Below, in pieces: positions 1-6,561 of a stretch of DNA of 11,116 nucleotides. Under the pieces are notes generated by a model. It did no database searches, was not told the DNA's origin, and saw only the letters and a list, made by a program, of their open reading frames with translations. The DNA is from REEB481 sp041170785 (GTDB lineage Bacteria > Bacteroidota > Bacteroidia > NS11-12g > UBA955): positions 1 to 11,116 of the forward strand of contig JBEDND010000232.1 in the NCBI GenBank assembly GCA_041170785.1, read 5' to 3'. Made by a program: the position numbers and the translations under genes. How positions within the stretch are numbered: position 1 is the first letter of the stretch; each line of letters opens with the position of its first letter.

Positions 1-682
1 ATTGAATTTGCTGGATTTGGTGGTGATGTCAACCCATGAAGGCGAAATCCACATTAGCAACGAAATCACGGGTAAAGTGCTGCAACAAAAGCTGGCGCAT
101 TACGACAAATCGGGCGAGCAACACTACGACATTGTTTCGGCCTTCATCAAGAGCATGCGCGGCAGTGATCCGAATGCGGCCTTGTACTGGATGGCCCGCA
201 TGCTCGATGGTGGCGAAGATGTAAAATTCATCGCTCGGCGCATGATTATTCTGGCCAGTGAAGACATCGGCAACGCCAATCCCAACGCTTTGCTGCTGGC
301 CACTTCATGTTTTCAGGCCGTATCCATGATTGGCATGCCGGAAGCCCGGATCATTCTGAGCCAAACGGCAAGTTATCTGGCATCAAGCCCCAAAAGCAAT
401 CGGGCTTATGAAGCCATTGAACAGGCCTTGGAACAGGTAAAAAAGCACGGTGATTTGCCCGTACCTCTGCATCTGCGCAATGCGCCAACCAAACTCATGA
501 AGGCACTCGATTACGGAAAAAACTACCAATACGACCACCATGCAGCACAGGGCTTTGCCGGTCAGGAATTCCTGCCTGAAGCCATCAGCGGAACCCGTAT
601 TTATGATCCTGGAAACAACCCCAGGGAAGAAGAACTGCGGCGTTTCCTGAAGACGCGCTGGAAGGATAAATACGGATACTGA
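1..682 (+). CDS. rarA: Replication-associated recombination protein A (RarA/MgsA), C-terminal half, 5' end outside the window
   Basis: The first complete codon starts at base 2 and the frame is open to the left edge, so only the last 226 residues of a protein usually about 420-450 residues long are visible; the stop is TGA at 680-682. RarA is a cytoplasmic AAA+ ATPase, related to clamp-loader subunits and eukaryotic WRNIP1, that acts at stalled replication forks. The Walker motifs lie outside the window. What is seen is the C-terminal tetramerisation region characteristic of the family: GEQHYDIVSAFIKSMRGSDP, then ALYWMARMLDGGED, FIARRMIILASEDIGNANP, a stretch ending SYLASSPKSNRAY, and VPLHLRNAPTKLMK followed by the usual end region NYQYDHHAAQGFAGQEFLP. 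These are nearly identical to the conserved blocks of bacterial RarA, so the assignment is secure. No terminator-like hairpin is visible in the 46 bases before the next gene. Nothing is odd in the visible part. Confidence 0.94.
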   Translation, partial: LNLLDLVVMSTHEGEIHISNEITGKVLQQKLAHYDKSGEQHYDIVSAFIKSMRGSDPNAALYWMARMLDGGEDVKFIARRMIILASEDIGNANPNALLLATSCFQAVSMIGMPEARIILSQTASYLASSPKSNRAYEAIEQALEQVKKHGDLPVPLHLRNAPTKLMKALDYGKNYQYDHHAAQGFAGQEFLPEAISGTRIYDPGNNPREEELRRFLKTRWKDKYGY

Positions 683-703
683 GCATTTCCGCTCCTTTCA
701 TCG

Positions 704-711
704 TACCTTTG
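704..711 (+). promoter_or_regulatory. Bacteroidota-type -7 promoter element (TACCTTTG) ahead of the DEAD-box helicase
   Basis: TACCTTTG is an exact match to the TAnnTTTG element recognised by the primary sigma factor of Bacteroidota. Transcription would start around 715-718, giving a leader of only about 11-14 bases before the TTG start at 729. No TTG is found 17-23 bases upstream; the closest is CTG at 679-681, at about the right distance, so the -33 half is weak or absent. Its place in a 46-base gap supports the call, but an 8-base match alone is modest evidence. Confidence 0.5.
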
Positions 712-728
712 CCGCATAATTACGCACT

Positions 729-2507
729 TTGAATCATTTTGAGCAGTTGGGTTTAGCACCCGCATTACTGCAAGCTATTGAACAAATGGGCTTCGAAAAG
801 CCCACACCAATCCAGGAAGCTTCTATACCGGTTTTGCTTGATACAGGCCGTGATGTACTTGGGCTGGCCCAGACAGGAACAGGAAAAACAGCGGCCTTTG
901 GCCTCCCCCTGCTTCAATTACTAAACACAGAAAGCAAGCATACCCAAGCATTGGTGGTTTGTCCAACCCGTGAGTTGTGCAACCAGATTTCCCGTGACCT
1001 CAGCGCATTCAGCAGTTTCATGCCGGGCATTGAAATCGCAGCGGTGTATGGCGGAAGCAGCATGGACAAACAAATCCAGTCTCTGCGCCGGGGCGCACAA
1101 ATCATTGTGGCTACACCAGGCCGTTTGATGGATTTGATGAGCCGTCGTGCCGTAAAACTGGAACAGGTTTCCATGGTGGTGCTCGACGAAGCCGACGAAA
1201 TGCTGAACATGGGTTTTGAAGAAGATGTAGAACACATCCTCTCCTTCACCCCTGCCGGCAAACGCGTATGTCTGTTTTCAGCGACCATGCCACCGGAAAT
1301 CAGGCGCATCGCTAAGAAATACATGACCGATCCGCTGGAAGTGGCCGTTGGCAAGGAAAATTCAGGCAACGAAAACATCGAGCATGAATATGCAGTTGTC
1401 AACTCGCGCGACAAATACGCGGCACTGAAGCGGGTGCTTGATTATACCGGCGATCATTTCTACGGAATTATCTTCTGCACCACCAAAATGGAAACGCAGG
1501 ACATTTCCGACAAGCTGATTAAAGACGGTTACAATGCCGACTGTTTGCATGGCGACCTCAGCCAACAACAGCGCGAGAAGGTGATGAACCGCTTCCGCCA
1601 TAAAGCCGTGCGGATCATGCTGGCTACAGATGTGGCTGCACGCGGCATTGATGTGAGCGGATTAACACACGTAATCCATTACCATCTTCCCGACGCAATT
1701 GAAAACTATACCCACCGCAGCGGCAGAACTGCCCGTGCAGGAAGAACAGGCATTTCGTTCACCCTGCTGAATGTGCGTGAGGCTTACCGTTTGAAGGAAA
1801 TCGAGAAGAAAGCGAATATTCGATTCAAACGCATCCAGATTCCGGCAGCGCGCGAAGTGCTGGACCGCAAACTGCTTACCTTCACCCAAACCATCGCCAG
1901 TCAGGATGTGGATGAATCCATGTTCAGCCAGGAGCATTTCGACAATATGGAAGTGCTGATGGCCATGGAGAAGCAAGAAATTGTGAAAAAAATCCTTTCC
2001 CTGGAGCTGAAGCGTTTTGCCGCCGATTACCTGAATGCACCCGATTTGAATGCCGGTGCCAGTGCCGCTGCCAGTGTGGAACAGGCAGATGGAGCTTCCT
2101 CGCGCATCTTTGTGAGCGTTGGCAAGAAAGATGGCTTTGAAACCATGAATTTCAAGGACTGGGTTGCCGATGTGAGCGGAGTAAAGAAGAAAAACCTGCA
2201 CGTGTATGTAAAAGGTGTGTATTCTTTCGTAGATGCTTCAGCAGCGGATGTTCCGGCATTGTTGGAAACCCTGAACAAGCAGGAAGTTGACGGCCGTATG
2301 GTACGCGCTGAAATCACGGCCCGTGCCGCCGACCAAGGCGAGCGTAAGTTCAAAGGCAAGGGTCGTGGTGGCTATGGTCAGGATCGCGACCGCGAAGGCG
2401 GATGGAAAAAACAATCTTGGTCGGGTGGGAAGAAATCATCCGGTTCGGGTAATTTTTCCGGCAAACGCGATTTCAACCAAACCGGTTTCAAGAAGAAGAG
2501 TTATTGA
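729..2507 (+). CDS. deaD: DEAD-box ATP-dependent RNA helicase, DeaD/CsdA type with DbpA-like RNA-binding domain
   Basis: This 592-residue cytoplasmic RNA helicase should unwind or remodel RNA duplexes in ribosome assembly and mRNA turnover, often at low temperature. All superfamily 2 motifs are present in order: Q motif (Phe3-region to Gln29), AQTGTGKT at 47-54, PTREL 79-83, TPGR 129-132, DEAD 153-156, SAT 184-186, IIFC 247-250, TDVAARG 300-306 and HRSGRTARAG 329-338. Residues about 375-440 resemble the DeaD dimerisation region, about 458-530 a DbpA-type RRM-like RNA-binding domain, and 537-592 form a basic Gly/Lys/Arg-rich tail. This order and length match E. coli DeaD (about 630 residues) better than RhlE or RhlB. 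The start is TTG: an in-frame TAA lies at 717-719 and the next Met is residue 20, which would cut away the Q-motif aromatic. There is no clear Shine-Dalgarno. The gene converges on the polymerase gene with a 12-base gap. Confidence 0.96.
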   Translation: MNHFEQLGLAPALLQAIEQMGFEKPTPIQEASIPVLLDTGRDVLGLAQTGTGKTAAFGLPLLQLLNTESKHTQALVVCPTRELCNQISRDLSAFSSFMPGIEIAAVYGGSSMDKQIQSLRRGAQIIVATPGRLMDLMSRRAVKLEQVSMVVLDEADEMLNMGFEEDVEHILSFTPAGKRVCLFSATMPPEIRRIAKKYMTDPLEVAVGKENSGNENIEHEYAVVNSRDKYAALKRVLDYTGDHFYGIIFCTTKMETQDISDKLIKDGYNADCLHGDLSQQQREKVMNRFRHKAVRIMLATDVAARGIDVSGLTHVIHYHLPDAIENYTHRSGRTARAGRTGISFTLLNVREAYRLKEIEKKANIRFKRIQIPAAREVLDRKLLTFTQTIASQDVDESMFSQEHFDNMEVLMAMEKQEIVKKILSLELKRFAADYLNAPDLNAGASAAASVEQADGASSRIFVSVGKKDGFETMNFKDWVADVSGVKKKNLHVYVKGVYSFVDASAADVPALLETLNKQEVDGRMVRAEITARAADQGERKFKGKGRGGYGQDRDREGGWKKQSWSGGKKSSGSGNFSGKRDFNQTGFKKKSY

Positions 2508-2522
2508 AGAAGTACCTCTTCA
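2505..2522. repeat. Inverted repeat containing both stop codons of the convergent genes
   Basis: TGAAGA (2505-2510) and TCTTCA (2517-2522) form perfect 6-base arms around a 6-base loop. The left arm begins with the TGA stop of the helicase gene and the right arm, read on the minus strand, begins with the TGA stop of the polymerase gene. A competing hairpin is GAAGAG (2495-2500) with CTCTTC (2516-2521). No T-tract follows on either strand, so it is not a standard intrinsic terminator. The symmetry is visible directly; any role in ending transcription is a guess. Confidence 0.45.
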
Positions 2523-5500
2523 GCCACGTGGATCAGGGTGAAATGGAATGCGTTCCATAATATCGACCTCGAACGAAGCCACCCCAAAATCTTCTGATAC
2601 CTTTCCGCGCATGCGGTAAACACCTCTTCCCCGGAAGGGGCTACGGCGTACCGAAGGTGGAAAGTGAACCGTATCGAAAAACTGGCCCCGGCAATCTATC
2701 CAGGTTCCGAAATACATTTCTTGTCCTTTAAGTGTGCGTGTAGGTTTTACAGCCACCAGGTAACCACATACTTCCATGTACCTGCCCTTTTGTGCCGCTT
2801 CAAGCTGCACCGGAGCAGGCTTTAGTCCTTCGGGAAACTGCGCCATCAAAAACGGATCACACAGGGGAAAACCAAGCAGTTCCAGTTGTTCAAAAGCATC
2901 TTCCAGAGGCCGGGTTATCAGCGTTGGTAAACTCCAGCTTTTAACCGGCTCACGGAACAGCATCTGAGGCTCGCTGCTGCCGGTAGTTCCGCTCATCAGC
3001 CAATGCAGTTCCCACATCAGGGCCTTGCGGTCTTTCCCGGAGAAGCGAAACGCGCCGATGCGCAGCAACAGCTTCATCTGTGCCAGGGTGCAGGGAATGC
3101 GCGCGGTAAAATCGGAGAGGCTCGTAAAAGGGCCCTGCTGTGCGCGTTCTTGCAATAGCTGGGCGATGAAGCGTTGCTCCAACCCCTGAACCATAGACAA
3201 TCCAAGCCAAAGTGTTGTTCCCTGAAGGCGCGCTGCTGCCAGGCTGTGGTTAACACAGGGTGCCTCTACCTGCGCACCGCACATGCGTGCGGCATGCACA
3301 TAGAATTCTGTTCGGTAGAATCCGCCGTAATTGTTGATCACCGCGGTGTAGAATTCCAGCGGGTAGTAAGCCTTCAGAAATAAACTCTGATAACTTTCCA
3401 CCGCATAGCTTGCGCTGTGGCCTTTGGCGAAGCTATATCCGGCAAAACTTTCCACCTGTTGCCATACTTCGGCAGCAAGTTCATCGGAATGACCGCGTTC
3501 ACGACAAGACACAAACCAGCGTTCCCGCACACGCCTGAATTCATCACGGCTGCGGTACTTACCACTCATCCCCCGGCGCAGCACATCGCTTTCATCCAAC
3601 CCCAGCCCTGCAAAGTGGTGCGCCACCTTGATCACATCTTCCTGATACACCATCACTCCGTAGGTATCGGGCATGATTCCCAGCATAACCGGATGGGCCT
3701 TCCTGCGCTCCTGCACATCCACATGGCGCAGAATATAAGTACGCATCATGCCGCTGCTCGACACTCCGGGGCGAATAACACTGCTGGCCGCTACCAGTGT
3801 ATGGTAATCGTTGCACTTTAGCTTCTGCAACAGCTGCCGCATGGCGGGGCTCTCTACATAAAAACAGCCCATGGTGCGTCCGCTGCTGATCAGCTTGTTG
3901 ACGCGCGTATCGTTCTTAAACTCCTGGATGCGGTGAATCGCCACATCCACACCTTTGTTTTCTTTGATGATGTGCACAGCATCGCGGATATGCCCCAGCC
4001 CACGCTGGCTCAGGATGTCGAACTTATGCAGGCCCAGGTCTTCGGCTTCCAGCATGCTGAACTGTACCGTAGGAAACCCCTTGGGCGGCAAATCGGTGGC
4101 GCTGTGGCAATACATGGGCTTTTGGCTGATGAGGATGCCGCCGGCATGAATGCTTCGATAGTTGGGCATTTGGTGGATTCGGTGTGCATAGCGCAGCATC
4201 AGTGCCTGAACATCTTGTGCACCGGAAATACGTTCCAGTGGCTTGGGCTGTCCCGGCAATCGCTCCAGCATGCGGTCCGTTTCTTCCTTGGGAAGGCCAA
4301 ACACCTTGCCCAGTTCACGCAATACCGCATTGGTTTTGAAGGTGCTGTACACCGCAAGCAGGGCGGTATGCTCGGTGCCGTGGCGTTCAAAAATGTAGCG
4401 CGTAACGTCATCGCGGTCGCGCCACGAAAAATCCAGGTCAAAATCAGGCGGACTGGTTCGGTAAGGGTTGATGAATCGCTCGAAGTACAAATCAAGTTCA
4501 ACAGGATCTACATCGGTGATGCGCATGCAATAGGCCACAATGCTGTTGGCTCCACTGCCCCTTCCCACATAAAAAAAGCCACGGCTTTGGGCATAGCGCA
4601 CAATATCCCAGCTGATGAGGAAATACGCCGTAAACCCCAATGATTCGATTACCTTCAGTTCCTTTTCAAGACGTTCCAGCGCCGGCCCTGATCCTTGCGG
4701 ATACCTGAACAGAAAACCTTCGCGGGCCAGGGTTTGAAGCAAACGTTGGTCTTCGGCGGCATCGCCGGAAAAAGTTGACTTGTTCTGATTGCGGCCAAAC
4801 TGCGGACGATAACTGCACTGCGCCAGCAACTCCGAACTGCGCTGCAGCAGTTGCGGATAATCGCGGTACTGCAGCAACAGTTCATCCATACTGCGGAAGG
4901 TATCCTCGCTGCTTCCGGTATCTGCCGGTGCAAGACGGCTCAGCAGACAATTTTTATCGATGCACCGCAGCAGTCGATGGGTATTGAAATCCCACTTATC
5001 GCGAAAGGTGGCGGTGCATAATGCCGTCAGTTTTTCAGGCTGCCGTCGCCATGCAGAAGCATATAAGCTTCCTAAATCTTTCGGTTTCACCCCAACATAT
5101 TCAAAGTTGCGCAGCCGATGAGGAAACTGCGGCAACGACGCCTGGGTAAAGGGGTAAATCACCAGGCAATGCACGAACGCAGGCGCCTGAATGGGAAATG
5201 GTTTCTTGTACATCAGGTAACGGCTCAGCCAGCGGTTCAACTCCTCGAAGCCTGCTTCATTCTTTGCCAAAACCACAAACAGTTGCCTGGCGCCATTGCG
5301 CACATCCACACCGCCGGCCACAGGAATCCCTTTCGCTGCCGCTTCCCGAAAAAAATCCGGAATACCCGATACCGCGTTGATGTCTGTAAGGGCCAGCACC
5401 GGCAGCGACAACGCATCTTCAGCAGGTAAGCGCAAGGGCCGACGCTGCTTCCAGGCGCCGGGAATAAGATCGGCCAGGCCTGCAACTGCCTGTTGTTCCG

Positions 5501-5594
5501 AAAGAGCATACTGCCTGGAAAACCAGGACAACAGTTCCCCAGGCGGTAAAATACCGTAACGCAAACTGAACCAACTGTGGCAATTCAGGTACAA
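2520..5594 (-). CDS. dnaE: DnaE-type DNA polymerase III alpha subunit, short DnaE2/ImuC-like form with degenerate PHP domain
   Basis: This 1024-residue C-family DNA polymerase extends primed DNA in the cytoplasm. The PHP domain covers about residues 1-180; the polymerase core has GRGSGANS (344-351), the catalytic Asp pair D386/D388 in PDFDLDF, and the third Asp, D526, in HKFDILSQRG; FAKGHSASYA lies at 722-731; a helix-hairpin-helix region spans about 798-855; an OB fold about 937-1015 ends the chain. It lacks the tau-binding domain of the 1160-residue E. coli replicative subunit, and its length is close to that of error-prone DnaE2/ImuC (about 1050). PHP metal ligands look lost: the usual HxH is N4-C-H6, the TDH motif is T70-D-I, and the His before the LAKN motif is absent. 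A clamp-binding-like peptide PQMLF lies at 876-880. The start is TTG (5592-5594); TAA two codons upstream leaves no alternative. No imuA or imuB gene is visible. Error-prone repair is inferred from family resemblance; a normal second polymerase is possible. Confidence 0.93.
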   Translation of the reverse strand: MYLNCHSWFSLRYGILPPGELLSWFSRQYALSEQQAVAGLADLIPGAWKQRRPLRLPAEDALSLPVLALTDINAVSGIPDFFREAAAKGIPVAGGVDVRNGARQLFVVLAKNEAGFEELNRWLSRYLMYKKPFPIQAPAFVHCLVIYPFTQASLPQFPHRLRNFEYVGVKPKDLGSLYASAWRRQPEKLTALCTATFRDKWDFNTHRLLRCIDKNCLLSRLAPADTGSSEDTFRSMDELLLQYRDYPQLLQRSSELLAQCSYRPQFGRNQNKSTFSGDAAEDQRLLQTLAREGFLFRYPQGSGPALERLEKELKVIESLGFTAYFLISWDIVRYAQSRGFFYVGRGSGANSIVAYCMRITDVDPVELDLYFERFINPYRTSPPDFDLDFSWRDRDDVTRYIFERHGTEHTALLAVYSTFKTNAVLRELGKVFGLPKEETDRMLERLPGQPKPLERISGAQDVQALMLRYAHRIHQMPNYRSIHAGGILISQKPMYCHSATDLPPKGFPTVQFSMLEAEDLGLHKFDILSQRGLGHIRDAVHIIKENKGVDVAIHRIQEFKNDTRVNKLISSGRTMGCFYVESPAMRQLLQKLKCNDYHTLVAASSVIRPGVSSSGMMRTYILRHVDVQERRKAHPVMLGIMPDTYGVMVYQEDVIKVAHHFAGLGLDESDVLRRGMSGKYRSRDEFRRVRERWFVSCRERGHSDELAAEVWQQVESFAGYSFAKGHSASYAVESYQSLFLKAYYPLEFYTAVINNYGGFYRTEFYVHAARMCGAQVEAPCVNHSLAAARLQGTTLWLGLSMVQGLEQRFIAQLLQERAQQGPFTSLSDFTARIPCTLAQMKLLLRIGAFRFSGKDRKALMWELHWLMSGTTGSSEPQMLFREPVKSWSLPTLITRPLEDAFEQLELLGFPLCDPFLMAQFPEGLKPAPVQLEAAQKGRYMEVCGYLVAVKPTRTLKGQEMYFGTWIDCRGQFFDTVHFPPSVRRSPFRGRGVYRMRGKVSEDFGVASFEVDIMERIPFHPDPRG

Positions 5595-5769
5595 TTGTTA
5601 AATATTTTATCCAATAACCGTTCATAATTTACACAAAAAAGAATGCGTATCAAGCCGTTTGTAAACATTTAACCTCGTTTCCAGGCAGAAGCAGGTGCTG
5701 CACAGCGAAGGCAAAGAACTATCTTCGACCGAAGAAAGCACTATCCTTCGTACCCCTCAAAGGCAACAC
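5595..5769. promoter_or_regulatory. Divergent intergenic region between polymerase and exonuclease genes
   Basis: These 175 bases must hold the promoters of both flanking genes, but neither is clear. For the polymerase, minus-strand TTG at 5651-5653, a 19-base spacer and TAAATTAT at 5624-5631 is a partial fit to TTG-N17-23-TAnnTTTG, giving a leader near 25 bases. For the exonuclease, TATCTTCG at 5720-5727 differs from TAnnTTTG at one position but has no TTG upstream; TATCCTTC at 5742-5749 is poorer. An 8-base palindrome ACAATTGT (5591-5598) overlaps the polymerase start codon. The frame of the exonuclease is open from 5665, with a GTG at 5695, so part of this stretch could be coding. Confidence 0.4.
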
Positions 5770-6492
5770 ATGGAAGCATTGCGGAACATAGACCTCAGCA
5801 AGGTGCTGGTACTGGATATCGAAACCGTATCGGCGGCCAGGGATTTTGCAGATCTGGATGCAGCATGGCAAGACCTATGGGCCTTAAAGGCTAAGAATAT
5901 TGCCCGCGATCAAACACCGGAAGAGGCATATGAGCGGGCCGGCATTTACAGCGAATTCGCCAAAGTAGTATGCATCAGCGCCGGTATTTTCCAACCCTGG
6001 AACGACCATTACCGATTCCGCATTACTTCCTTTTACGGACATGAAGAGCAGGAAGTACTTCGTCAATTTGCCCACCTGCTGCACAGCAGATTTCACAGTA
6101 AAGACTTCATCCTGTGCGCACACAACGGCAAAGAATTCGATTTTCCGTTTCTGGCGCGCCGCATGACCATACAGGGAATCCGGTTGCCGCTGCTGCTGGA
6201 TATTGGCGGAAAGAAGCCATGGGAAATTCCACACCTGGACACCATGGAACTGTGGAAGTTCGGCGATTTTAAGAACTATACTTCGCTGGCACTATTGGCA
6301 AAAGCACTGAATATCCCCACGCCCAAAGACGATATTGACGGCAGTCAGGTGGGCCGCGTTTATTATGAAGAACAAGATTTAGATCGTATTAAGACATACT
6401 GCCAAAAAGATGTGCTCACGGTCGCACAGGTGTTGCTGCGCATGAGAGGCGAATCCTGTATTCCCGATTCGGATGTTATTGAAATTGTTTAA
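5770..6492 (+). CDS. Stand-alone 3'-5' exonuclease of the PolB-exonuclease-like (DnaQ-fold) family
   Basis: This is a predicted DEDD-type 3'-5' exonuclease, resembling the proofreading domain of family B polymerases but without a polymerase attached; about 240 residues, cytoplasmic. Exo I is VLDIETV with D16 and E18, Exo II is HNGKEFDFPFLARR with N119 and D124, and Exo III is YCQKDV with Y210 and D214 (DEDDy subtype). All four acidic metal ligands are present, so it should be active; two metal ions would support cleavage of DNA or RNA ends from the 3' side. I chose ATG at 5770 because residue 8 onward begins the conserved beta strand and a weak AAAGG (5759-5763) stands 6 bases upstream. A GTG at 5695 would add 25 polar residues without visible family similarity. 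It is divergent from the DnaE-type polymerase, which lacks a proofreading domain of this kind; working together is only an inference. The substrate is unknown. Confidence 0.88.
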   Translation: MEALRNIDLSKVLVLDIETVSAARDFADLDAAWQDLWALKAKNIARDQTPEEAYERAGIYSEFAKVVCISAGIFQPWNDHYRFRITSFYGHEEQEVLRQFAHLLHSRFHSKDFILCAHNGKEFDFPFLARRMTIQGIRLPLLLDIGGKKPWEIPHLDTMELWKFGDFKNYTSLALLAKALNIPTPKDDIDGSQVGRVYYEEQDLDRIKTYCQKDVLTVAQVLLRMRGESCIPDSDVIEIV

Positions 6493-6526
6493 GGCGGTCA
6501 TTTTACATTGTTATGATGAATTACCA

Positions 6527-6555
6527 TTGATTAAAAGCAGGCTTACTTATATTTG
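6527..6555 (+). promoter_or_regulatory. Bacteroidota promoter TTG-N18-TATATTTG for the T9SS cargo gene
   Basis: TTG at 6527-6529 is followed after 18 bases by TATATTTG at 6548-6555, matching the published TTG-N17-23-TAnnTTTG consensus of this phylum in both elements and spacing. Transcription should begin about 4-7 bases after the -7 box, near 6559-6562. That is at or within three bases of the ATG at 6562, which predicts a leaderless or nearly leaderless mRNA. It is the best promoter match in the window. Confidence 0.68.
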
Positions 6556-6561
6556 CACGTG

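Noticed and set aside
914..1414. 166-codon open frame on the minus strand inside the DEAD-box helicase gene
   Set aside because: It is antisense to the helicase motifs, with a serine-rich composition typical of shadow frames.
2524..2531. Palindrome CCACGTGG near the end of the polymerase gene
   Set aside because: It encodes the last Pro-Arg-Gly codons and is explained by coding; no sign of a regulatory site.
3933..4643. 236-codon open frame on the plus strand inside the polymerase gene
   Set aside because: It lies antisense within strongly conserved polymerase codons (including the catalytic motifs), has no recognisable domain and no promoter. It is a by-product of the codon use of the opposite strand.
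5695..5769. 25-residue N-terminal extension of the exonuclease from GTG at 5695
   Set aside because: The extension is polar and looks unlike the family, and the ATG at 5770 has a weak AAAGG in front. I kept it as an alternative, not the chosen start.
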